DNA from: Propionibacteriaceae bacterium
GTDB lineage: Bacteria > Actinomycetota > Actinomycetes > Propionibacteriales > Propionibacteriaceae
DNA: 8,452 bases
Direction: 5' to 3'
NCBI GenBank assembly: GCA_021323255.1
Contig: JAJTCL010000101.1
Coordinates: forward strand, 1 to 8,452
Shown: piece by piece, positions 1 through 6,117 of the stretch
Layout of the letters: the number at the start of each line of letters is the position of its first letter
Position numbering within the stretch: the stretch's first letter is position 1
Notes under the pieces: model-generated
Told to the model about the DNA's origin: nothing
Database searches by the model: none
Seen by the model: the letters and a program-made list of their open reading frames with translations, nothing else
Program-made: the position numbers and the translations under genes

Positions 1-1
1 A

Positions 2-682
2 ACGCTGATCCTGCACCGAGCCGAGAATAAGCATTATCGAGTGCCGATGGGTCGCTACCTCGCCGAGCACATCCCGGGTGCGAAATACGTCGAGCTTCCT
101 GGAGCTGACTGGTACCCACCGTTCGTGAACGCCGAGCCGGTCCTTGACGAAATCGAGGAGTTTCTGACCGGGGCTCGTCCCGCCCCAGCACAGGACCGCA
201 TTCTGGCTACTGTGCTGTTTACCGACATCGTGGGCTCGACGGACCTGGCGGCCAGGCTGGGTGATCATCGCTGGCTCGACCTCAGGGCCGCGCACGACGG
301 ACTGGTGCGGACACACCTCGAGCGGTACCGGGGGAAGGAGGTCGCCACGACGGGGGATGGATTTCTAGCGACCTTCGACGGACCGGCTCGGGCGGTACGG
401 TGCGCTTCGGAGATCGCAATCGCGGTCCGATCGCTGGGAATCGAAATCCGGGCCGGATTGCACAGCGGCGAGGTCGATATCCAAGACGGACGGATCGCAG
501 GGATAGCCGTCCACATCGCTGCGCGCGTCATGGCACTCGCCCCGGTCGGCCGGGTGCTGGTGTCGGGGACCGTGAAGGACCTGGTGGTCGGTTCGGCCAT
601 CGAGTTCGCCGACCGCGGGTCGCACTCACTCAGGGGCATCCCCGGCGAGTGGCGCCTCTTCGAAGTCGCCGGGCTTCCCTGA
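2..682 (+). CDS. Alpha/beta-hydrolase-class III adenylate/guanylate cyclase fusion, 3' part only
   Basis: The frame is open from base 2, so the gene begins left of the window; GTG 41 is only an internal codon. Counting from that GTG, residues 1-44 (plus 13 before them) look like the last strand and helix of an alpha/beta-hydrolase, ending in the linker EIEEFLTG. A class III cyclase domain follows, at about residues 54-210. Both metal-binding aspartates are present: D62 in LFTDIVGST and D106 in TTGDGFLATF. The transition-state Asn-x3-Arg site reads H159-IA-R162, so Asn is replaced by His while Arg remains. The hydrolase catalytic His expected in a GxDH-type motif appears as Trp (GADWYPP). The domain is expected to make cAMP or cGMP in the cytoplasm, with the hydrolase part as a possible sensor. 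It ends 10 bp from the convergent glycosyltransferase gene. Domain identity is firm; activity and substrate are inferred. Confidence 0.9.
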   Translation, partial: TLILHRAENKHYRVPMGRYLAEHIPGAKYVELPGADWYPPFVNAEPVLDEIEEFLTGARPAPAQDRILATVLFTDIVGSTDLAARLGDHRWLDLRAAHDGLVRTHLERYRGKEVATTGDGFLATFDGPARAVRCASEIAIAVRSLGIEIRAGLHSGEVDIQDGRIAGIAVHIAARVMALAPVGRVLVSGTVKDLVVGSAIEFADRGSHSLRGIPGEWRLFEVAGLP

Positions 683-692
683 TCGGCGGAAG

Positions 693-1973
693 CTACAACC
701 GCAGCAGCGATTCTGCCTCGTCGGCGGCACGTGGTCGATGGGTGGCCTCCCATGCCAGCACCTCCGCGAACCGGCGTGCAGCTGCTCGGTATTGGGGGCG
801 TTCAAGAATCTCTGTGACGGCTGCTGCGATCTGCGCCGGTGTCGACTTCTTGCTGAGCCGTATGCCCGCTCCGAGCCGCAGTACCCGCACGGTGTTGTCT
901 TTCTGATCGCGACCCATCGGAATGCAGATCAGTGGCACGCCAGCAGCCAGCGACTTCAGCACAGTGCCATGCCCCGCGTGGGTCACCACGACGGAGGCGT
1001 CGCGCAGTACCCGAGCGTGCGGGGCAGTCCGGAGCACCTCGACATTCGGACCAGCCTGGATCGCGGCCGGATCAACCGCACGGCCAGTCGTCAGCACGGC
1101 ACGCACCGGCAGCTGGCGTAAAGCCTCGGCTATCCGTCCGAGCAGATCGATTTGATCTTGATAAATCGAGCTCGTCGCGACCAGGACTAGTGGCTCACTG
1201 CCTTGGCGCTGCCATTTCACATCGGCTGCCCAAGCGGGATCGTCGAGCTGCGGCCCGACGTAGCGAACGTTCTCCGGAAGGTGCGGTGCAGTGAAGTCGA
1301 AGGATGGGCTGGTCATGACGAGTACCCGGCTGCACCGGTCGAAAACCTCGAACACGTTGTCGAGTGGGATTAGTTCGTAGCGTTCGACCACGGCGTTCAG
1401 GCGCGGCAGGGTTGGCCTCAGGAGCCACGACGCCGTCATCGGGACAACTTTGTCTCTCGCTTTGCCGAGAAGGCTTTGGCCTGGTGACCAACCCGTGCCG
1501 AGCAGTGGCAGCCCAGGCGTGGGGCGCACGTACGTCTGCGCGACCAGAGCTGCTGTGGGGCGCCTGGTCGCCTGGGCTCCGATCAGTATTCCGGGCAACC
1601 CGTCGGCCAGGATGGCATCGACGGGAGACTCGCGGACGGTGGAGACGACATCGCGAGCGAATCGACTGGTCATGGTCTTGCCGGCGTAGCCCTTCGCAGA
1701 CCGGAACGCCCGGTACGGGTTTCCGCCCTCCAGCGCAGCGATCAGCGTTGTCTGCTCCGTGACGGAAGTGAAGTGAGGTGCTTCACGCCAGGGAGAGAAG
1801 GCGCAACCAGCGGACTTGGCGGCGGGTTCGATTGTCGGGTCGGCTAGTACGCGTACGTGATGTCCACGTTGCACGAGTTCGGCACCCAGGCTGAGTGCCG
1901 GCGGCGCAGTGCCCCCTGCGTCGATGACGGCCAGCAGGAAGCGACCGGGAGGCCGGCCGCCGCGGCTGTTCAT
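693..1973 (-). CDS. GT-B glycosyltransferase, GT1/UGT-like (macrolide-glycosyltransferase type)
   Basis: This 426-residue protein has the two-Rossmann layout of GT1 enzymes, which move a sugar from a nucleotide donor to a small molecule or lipid. The N-terminal fold starts at RFLLAVIDAGG (11-21), followed by LGAELVQRGHHVRVLADP. The C-terminal donor site is clear: THAGHGTVLKSLAAGVPLI (331-349), then a DQ pair (D356, Q357) in MGRDQKDN. The usual GHxxP motif, which supplies the catalytic His near the N-terminus, reads GTAPP here, so no His is visible at that place. ATG 1973 is preferred because the fold begins right after it and it overlaps the stop of a small upstream ORF (ATGA). GTG 2072 in the same frame would add 33 residues that look unlike the family. 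No strong SD precedes either start. It is the last gene of the deoR-xylB unit. No transmembrane segment or signal peptide is evident. The acceptor is unknown, and a link to xylulose metabolism is not shown. Confidence 0.85.
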   Translation of the reverse strand: MNSRGGRPPGRFLLAVIDAGGTAPPALSLGAELVQRGHHVRVLADPTIEPAAKSAGCAFSPWREAPHFTSVTEQTTLIAALEGGNPYRAFRSAKGYAGKTMTSRFARDVVSTVRESPVDAILADGLPGILIGAQATRRPTAALVAQTYVRPTPGLPLLGTGWSPGQSLLGKARDKVVPMTASWLLRPTLPRLNAVVERYELIPLDNVFEVFDRCSRVLVMTSPSFDFTAPHLPENVRYVGPQLDDPAWAADVKWQRQGSEPLVLVATSSIYQDQIDLLGRIAEALRQLPVRAVLTTGRAVDPAAIQAGPNVEVLRTAPHARVLRDASVVVTHAGHGTVLKSLAAGVPLICIPMGRDQKDNTVRVLRLGAGIRLSKKSTPAQIAAAVTEILERPQYRAAARRFAEVLAWEATHRPRAADEAESLLRL

Positions 1974-2074
1974 GCCGCGGGGGCTCGCCAGTTCGAGCCA
2001 TGCAGCGCAGCTTCGTTCGGGGCCACCATCAGGTCGGATGACAGCGCCACGATACGGCCGCGGATGGCCCACAT
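1970..2074 (-). CDS. Possible 34-codon ORF between xylB and the glycosyltransferase gene
   Basis: The ORF runs from ATG 2074 to TGA 1972-1970 and begins MWAIRGRIVALSSDL. Its ATG lies one codon after the xylB stop (TGA GCT ATG) in the same frame as xylB. Its own stop overlaps the glycosyltransferase ATG as ATGA. It could therefore be a coupling peptide that carries ribosomes from xylB to the glycosyltransferase gene, a rare readthrough extension of xylulokinase, a decayed remnant, or chance. No good SD is visible upstream. I do not recognise the peptide. The two tight junctions favour a real role in translation, but the short length means chance cannot be excluded. Confidence 0.35.
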   Translation of the reverse strand: MWAIRGRIVALSSDLMVAPNEAALHGSNWRAPAA

Positions 2075-2077
2075 AGC

Positions 2078-3475
2078 TCAGACGCCAAAATGCGCCGCGA
2101 GTACCGACCGGTACCGCTCGCTGATCTCCTCGGCTGCTCGCTGGTCAGCAGCTGTCGCCTCATGCCGGCTCAGAACGGGCACCGGCCAGTTCGGAAGAGC
2201 CCCCGTCAACGCCCAGGCGGCCTGTCGTGCGGCGCCAACAGCCACACTCTCGAAGGTCTCAGTAACGACCACGGGCAGTCCGAAAACCGATGTCGCGATT
2301 CGGCGCACGGCTTCGGACTGAGATGCCCCGCCGGTCAAAGTGATCGACGAGATTTGACCTGTCTGGTCCCGCAGCACCTCGACACCGTAAGCGAGGCTCC
2401 ACAACACGCCCTCGATCGTGGCGCGCGCAATGTTTGCCGGAGTCATGTTCGCCAGCGTCAGCCCGATGAGCTGGCCGCGCGCGTCGGGCAATGGCGGTGT
2501 CCGCTCACCCTCCAGGTACGGCACAAAGGTGACTCCCTGGCTACCAGGCTCGGCGCTCAGGGCAAGCTGGCTCAGTTCGTCCAGCGTGACACCCAGGACC
2601 TCCGCGCTCGCGACCAGGTTCCGGGCGCCATTCAGCGTGCACACCAACGGAAGGAACTCACCGGTGGCATCAGCGAAGCCAGCGACGGTGCCGGTCGGCT
2701 CATGTGTTTGCTGGTGGCTCTTGGTGAAGGCCGTTCCACTAGTGCCCACTGAGATGACAGCGGAGCCGGCCGTTACGCCGAGACCCAACCCGCCCGCCAT
2801 ATTGTCTCCGGTGCCCGGTGCGATGGCGATTCCGCTTGGGGTAGTCCCGATCACCTCGTTCGGAGCGGCGACTCTGGGCAGCTCAAGATAATGACCTAAG
2901 GCAAGCTGGACCAGGTCGTTGCGGTAGCGGTTGGCTGTTGCGTCGAAGTAGCAGGTGCCGGACGCATCTCCGCGGTCTGTGGTTGGAGCAAAACTCCGAT
3001 CTCCGATCTGCCAGCTCAACCAGTCATGCGGGAGGACCACTGCGGCGGTCTTGGCGGCGTTCTCGGGCTCGGCGCGGGCCAGCCACCTGATCTTTGAGAC
3101 GGTCATCGAGGCAACCGGGACAGAGCCCACCGCGTCAGCCCATACCGTTGGACCGCCAAGCTCGACGATAAGGTCTTCGGCGTCCAGGGCCGATCTGTTG
3201 TCGTTCCACAGCAGGGCATCGCGAACCAGTTCACCATCCTCGTCGAGGGTCACCATGCCGTGTTGCTGGCCGCCGACGGCGAGCGCAGACACGCCATCGA
3301 GGAGGGCCGGATCGGCTGTCGCCTCCTGGTATGCCGCTAGCCAGGCGGCGGCCGAAACCTCAGTGCCTGGGGGGTGTGAGGCCCGTCCGCTGCGTACGAC
3401 TGAGCCAGTCTCGGCATCGCAGACCACGATCTTGACTGACTGGGTCGAGGAGTCCACTCCGGCGACAAGTGTCAT
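2078..3475 (-). CDS. xylB: Xylulokinase (FGGY family)
   Basis: At 465 residues, this is close to the usual length for xylulokinase, which phosphorylates D-xylulose with ATP to D-xylulose 5-phosphate for the pentose phosphate pathway. N-terminal signatures are GVDSSTQSVK (6-15, phosphate loop), GGQQHGMV (68-75, the sugar-binding region, like QMHG in E. coli XylB) and LWNDNRS (89-95). The catalytic base is expected at D224 in GTGDNMAGG. The ATP-side motifs VGTSGTAF (243-250) and LTGGASQSEAVRRI (380-393) are present. No key residue is missing. ATG 3475 is supported by a GGAGGG SD five bases upstream, and it overlaps the stop of the upstream deoR gene by ATGA. No xylose isomerase, polyol dehydrogenase or transporter is in view, so the source of xylulose (xylose, arabitol or xylitol) is open. 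Other FGGY substrates cannot be excluded, but the QQHG signature argues for xylulose. Confidence 0.9.
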   Translation of the reverse strand: MTLVAGVDSSTQSVKIVVCDAETGSVVRSGRASHPPGTEVSAAAWLAAYQEATADPALLDGVSALAVGGQQHGMVTLDEDGELVRDALLWNDNRSALDAEDLIVELGGPTVWADAVGSVPVASMTVSKIRWLARAEPENAAKTAAVVLPHDWLSWQIGDRSFAPTTDRGDASGTCYFDATANRYRNDLVQLALGHYLELPRVAAPNEVIGTTPSGIAIAPGTGDNMAGGLGLGVTAGSAVISVGTSGTAFTKSHQQTHEPTGTVAGFADATGEFLPLVCTLNGARNLVASAEVLGVTLDELSQLALSAEPGSQGVTFVPYLEGERTPPLPDARGQLIGLTLANMTPANIARATIEGVLWSLAYGVEVLRDQTGQISSITLTGGASQSEAVRRIATSVFGLPVVVTETFESVAVGAARQAAWALTGALPNWPVPVLSRHEATAADQRAAEEISERYRSVLAAHFGV

Positions 3476-4263
3476 GAGGTCCCTCCGATGGTGATGGTGA
3501 TGCCGCGTTCCACGAATGGCTGCAATGCGGCCTGGCTGGGAGTGCCGGCGACGGCTATGGAGTCGATCTGCTCGAGTGAGGCGAACTGTACGAAGGCGGA
3601 GCTGCCGAAGCTGTTGCCATCAGCGAGCACGATCACCCGCTCGCCTGAGGCGACCTCTACCTGCGACACAGCAGCTGCAGCCGGAGTCGACTGGGTCAGC
3701 CCACGCTCGACGCTGATTCCCGCCGGACACACCACGCTCACATCTACGTGTAGCCGCTCCATCTCGTGAACCGCCCAGTCGCCCTCTTGTGCCCGAGTGA
3801 CCGGCGACACGGTTCCACCAATGTTGTAGACCTCGAGCCGGCCGACCCGCGACAGCACGATGGCGGCGTCGAGGGAGTTTGTGACGACCGTGAGTCCGCG
3901 TGTCTCGGGCGGGGAGCCGACGATGATGTGGGCAAGCGCGAGTGACAGATTGCCAGTGCCGATCAGGATGGTGCCGCGTCGCGGAAGCTCTTTCCAGACC
4001 CGACCGGCCAACTCGATGTCATCCTGGGCTGTCGGGCGGTGGCTGTTGCGGAGGGCCACTGGACTGGTGACGATGCGCACCGCCCCGCCGTGGACGCGTT
4101 GCAGCTTGCCGGCGTTCTCCATGGCACGCAGGTCGCGACGGATTGTCTCCTGCGCAACGCCCAGTCGACTTGCGATGTCGACGACGTCAACGCGCCCTTC
4201 GGCAGCCAACAGGTCAGTGATCGCCTGAAATCGAGCCGCCGCCTGTGCTTGCTGGACGGTCAT
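3472..4263 (-). CDS. DeoR-family transcriptional regulator with a divergent sensor domain, first gene of the xylB unit
   Basis: From ATG 4263 the protein has 263 residues, normal for DeoR repressors. The frame stays open upstream to 4608, but that stretch overlaps the divergent gene and does not resemble the family; a GAAAGGG SD four bases before ATG 4263 supports the shorter start. An N-terminal winged HTH covers about residues 8-63, with recognition-helix signature VAQETIRRDLRAMENAGKL and the wing RVHGGAV. The DeoRC sugar-phosphate sensor follows at about 85-240. Its ligand motifs are unusual: IGTGNLSLAL (101-110) stands where most members have a DSGTTT-like loop, and QSTPAAAAVSQVEV (191-204) replaces the usual PEEAxxKRAM. 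It probably controls its own operon, and perhaps the divergent gene, through the shared intergenic region. The effector may be a pentose phosphate, or it may respond weakly or not at all. Confidence 0.88.
   Translation of the reverse strand: MTVQQAQAAARFQAITDLLAAEGRVDVVDIASRLGVAQETIRRDLRAMENAGKLQRVHGGAVRIVTSPVALRNSHRPTAQDDIELAGRVWKELPRRGTILIGTGNLSLALAHIIVGSPPETRGLTVVTNSLDAAIVLSRVGRLEVYNIGGTVSPVTRAQEGDWAVHEMERLHVDVSVVCPAGISVERGLTQSTPAAAAVSQVEVASGERVIVLADGNSFGSSAFVQFASLEQIDSIAVAGTPSQAALQPFVERGITITIGGTS
3481..3486 (-). promoter_or_regulatory. Strong Shine-Dalgarno site of xylB
   Basis: On the minus strand this reads GGAGGG, five bases before ATG 3475. It lies inside the 3' end of the upstream deoR gene and fixes the xylB start. 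With the ATGA overlap, it shows that xylB is translated both by coupling and by its own good ribosome site. Confidence 0.75.
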
Positions 4264-4320
4264 GATGCCCTTTCGCCCGTCGCCGGTCATCAATGTGAAA
4301 ATGGTGCCAGAAAGGCAGCC
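4264..4320. promoter_or_regulatory. Divergent control region between the two deoR genes
   Basis: These 57 bp separate two divergent starts. Each start has its own SD: GAAAGGG on the minus strand (4274-4268) and AGAAAGG on the plus strand (4309-4315), so CCTTTC and GAAAGG face each other as an inverted pair. Between them lies a more AT-rich stretch with an imperfect inverted repeat, CATCA at 4288-4292 and TGGTG at 4302-4306, separated by nine bases. That repeat is a candidate operator for one or both DeoR proteins. GAAAAT (4297-4302) is a weak -10 candidate for the plus-strand gene; no convincing -35 is visible. Given the small space, promoters and operators of the two genes probably overlap. 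Confidence 0.6.
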
Positions 4321-5097
4321 ATGACCATGTATCCGCCCGAGCGGCAGCGGGCGATCACCGAGTTGCTGATCGAGCAGGACGGTCGACGCGCTAGCGTCAC
4401 GCAGATCAGTGAGCAGCTCAAAGTCACCACCGAGACTGTGCGACGTGATCTTGACGTGCTGGAGCGGCGCGGTGTGCTCCGCAGGATCCGGGGTGGCGCT
4501 GAACTGATGGATTCCACTCCGTTCGAGCAGGCGCTCGCTGCCCGGCACGCGGAGCAGTTCGAGGACAAGCTGGTGATCGCGCGTCGAGTGGCCGAGGAGC
4601 TTCCGCAAGACGGCGTCGTGGTGCTCGACTCCGGTTCACTCACGTTTTTCTGCGCACAGGCGATGCCGAAGGACACAGCCCTCGCGGTGGTGACCAACAA
4701 CCTTCCTGCGGCTCAGTATTTGGCCGATTACGAAAACCTGCGCGTCTTCACGCTCCCAGGGACGATCAGGGGATTGACCTCGGCCGCGGTTGATGCCTGG
4801 ACCACCCGGCGGCTCAGCAGTCTGACCGTTGATCTGGCGATCATCGGCGTCAACGGGATGACGCCGACGCACGGCCTGACGACGACGAACCCAGAAGAGG
4901 CGGCCACCAAGCGAGCCATGCTGCTCTCCGCCCGACGGCGGGTGGTACCGGTGATCTCCTCCAGAATCGGCCGAAACTCCTTTTGCACCTTCGCCGCCGT
5001 CAATGAGGTGGATCTGGTGATCACTGACGGAGCGGCGAACACCGAGGTGGTGAGTGAGTTGGCGGCAGCTGGCCCAGAGGTCGTCGTCGCGGAGTAG
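4321..5097 (+). CDS. DeoR-family transcriptional regulator (FruR-like type), divergent from the xylB unit
   Basis: This 258-residue protein starts MTMYPPERQRAITELL. ATG 4321 is chosen because AGAAAGG ends five bases upstream; ATG 4327 would place it eleven bases away. The winged HTH spans about 6-62, with VTTETVRRDLDVLERRGVL and the wing RIRGGAE. The sensor domain spans about 80-235 and keeps canonical features: VVLDSGSLTFF (100-110), VVTNNLPAA (123-131) and GLTTTNPEEAATKRAM (185-200). The later LADSSKFG-type motif reads VISSRIGR, so its Asp is absent. The N-terminus resembles DeoR regulators found beside 1-phosphofructokinase genes in actinobacteria, but no such gene is nearby. It may regulate xylB across the divergent region, itself, or a distant locus. 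The target sugar phosphate is unknown. Confidence 0.88.
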   Translation: MTMYPPERQRAITELLIEQDGRRASVTQISEQLKVTTETVRRDLDVLERRGVLRRIRGGAELMDSTPFEQALAARHAEQFEDKLVIARRVAEELPQDGVVVLDSGSLTFFCAQAMPKDTALAVVTNNLPAAQYLADYENLRVFTLPGTIRGLTSAAVDAWTTRRLSSLTVDLAIIGVNGMTPTHGLTTTNPEEAATKRAMLLSARRRVVPVISSRIGRNSFCTFAAVNEVDLVITDGAANTEVVSELAAAGPEVVVAE

Positions 5098-5122
5098 CCA
5101 GTTCGGCGTCGGTGCTAGGGCT

Positions 5123-5157
5123 TTGCGTCGGATTGCGAATCCCGACAGGATTGGCGA
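5123..5157 (+). promoter_or_regulatory. Candidate promoter with a palindromic spacer, possibly leaderless, for the TPR-like gene
   Basis: TTGCGT (5123-5128) and CAGGAT (5146-5151) are 17 bp apart and fit a sigma-70-type promoter moderately well. Six bases follow the -10, then GTG 5158, so the predicted transcription start falls on the start codon. GTCGG (5127-5131) and CCGAC (5142-5146) form perfect inverted arms that nearly fill the spacer; with one bulged base they extend to an 8-bp stem around GCG. This could be an operator, or a hairpin after the deoR gene, but no T-run follows, so a classical terminator is unlikely. The alternative is translation from a leader using AGGA (5147-5150). Confidence 0.4.
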
Positions 5158-6117
5158 GTGGCAGAGCAGGGACGGTCGGATCATTCGCGACGCAGGGCGT
5201 CAGGGCGCGCCGGAGTCCCGCAGCCAAAGGCCAAAGGCGATCGGCAGCCCCGGGGCGGTTCGGAAGACCCAGAGGCTACATTGCGTCGTCGAGGTGATCG
5301 ACAACGCCGGGAAGTCTCTGAACGTATGCGGCCGGCGGAGAGTGCGCGACCGGGTCTGGCGCGTCGCAGAAACGAACCACCTATTCCCGAGGGTGTCGAC
5401 TCGCGTTCCCTGCATGTGGCGGTCCGGGCCGAGCTGCGCGGCCTGCCCAAGGAGCTCGCCGAGATCGTCGCAGCGCACTTGGTGGTGGCCGGACAGCTCG
5501 TCGACTATGACCCAGAGTTGGCCTACGCCCACGCTGAGGCCGCTCGCCGCCGCGCGGCCCGGCTGCCGATCGTCCGCGAGGCGGCAGCGGAGACGGCCTA
5601 CGCCGCTGGTCTGTACGAGGTTGCATTGACCGAATTCCGAGCGTTGCGGCGGATGACCGGAACGCCTGACTATCTACCGGTGATGGCTGACTGCGAGCGC
5701 GCTCTAGGTCGCCCGCACAACGCTCTGAAGCTGGCGCGGGAGGCCGATCGGGCCGGACTGGACCCGGCGCTGCGAATCGAAATGATCATCGTTGAGGCGG
5801 GTGCCCGCCGCGATCTAGGCCAAGATCCGGAGTCGCGGCGGATATTGGAGCGGGCTGTCGCGCAGGCACGACCTGACGACATTGCTCCAGCTGCCGTGGC
5901 CAGACTGCGCTACGCGTACGCCGATGCGCTGCTCGCGGACGGCCAGCAGGCCGAGGCGCGTCACTGGTTCGTCTCCGCTGTGAAGCTTGATCATGATCAG
6001 CAGACTGATGCACAGCAACGAATCGACGAGCTCGATGGGTTCTTGATCGACTACGACGAGGGCGACGAGGACGACAGCCAGCCATCGCATGAGCCGGGGC
6101 GGGACGTTCTGCCATGA
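5158..6117 (+). CDS. Tetratricopeptide-like protein with an Arg-rich N-terminus (Rv1691-like position)
   Basis: Three parts are visible in the 319 residues. The first 80 are low complexity and basic, with 19 arginines in residues 1-71. Residues about 82-290 are alpha-helical with TPR-like helix pairs, such as AAETAYAAGLYEVALTEFRA, CERALGRPHNALKLAREA and AYADALLADGQQAEARHWF. The end is acidic (YDEGDEDD). Similar proteins with a disordered basic N-terminus sit in this position in many actinobacteria; Rv1691 is the match by gene order from memory. The role is unknown. The basic segment could bind RNA or another polyanion, and the TPR part could bind a protein; both are inferences. GTG 5158 has AGGA seven bases upstream; ATG 5326 would remove the basic segment but has no SD. 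The stop overlaps the next ATG (ATGA). No signal peptide or membrane segment is seen. Confidence 0.8.
   Translation: MAEQGRSDHSRRRASGRAGVPQPKAKGDRQPRGGSEDPEATLRRRGDRQRREVSERMRPAESARPGLARRRNEPPIPEGVDSRSLHVAVRAELRGLPKELAEIVAAHLVVAGQLVDYDPELAYAHAEAARRRAARLPIVREAAAETAYAAGLYEVALTEFRALRRMTGTPDYLPVMADCERALGRPHNALKLAREADRAGLDPALRIEMIIVEAGARRDLGQDPESRRILERAVAQARPDDIAPAAVARLRYAYADALLADGQQAEARHWFVSAVKLDHDQQTDAQQRIDELDGFLIDYDEGDEDDSQPSHEPGRDVLP

Noticed and set aside
400..906. A 168-codon plus-strand frame across the cyclase and glycosyltransferase ends
   Set aside because: It is extremely Arg-rich, typical of a shadow frame in high-GC DNA, and crosses two genes with clear domains.
1974..2072. GTG 2072 as the glycosyltransferase start
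   Set aside because: The extra 33 residues do not resemble the family N-terminus, and ATG 1973 is coupled by ATGA to the small ORF.
4039..4320. Upstream extension of the plus-strand DeoR protein from 4039
   Set aside because: It overlaps the HTH of the minus-strand DeoR gene and has no family similarity; ATG 4321 has a proper SD.
4264..4608. N-terminal extension of the minus-strand DeoR protein up to 4608
   Set aside because: It would overlap the HTH of the divergent DeoR gene, has no SD, and would exceed the family length by about 115 residues. ATG 4263 with GAAAGGG fits.
5127..5146. Rho-independent terminator for the plus-strand deoR gene
   Set aside because: The stem is short, bulged and not followed by a T-run; its place between promoter-like hexamers fits an operator better.
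5054..5629. A 191-codon plus-strand frame overlapping the TPR-like gene
   Set aside because: It starts inside the deoR 3' end and gives a protein without repeats or motifs, whereas the other frame gives a coherent TPR-like protein with an ATGA-coupled end.
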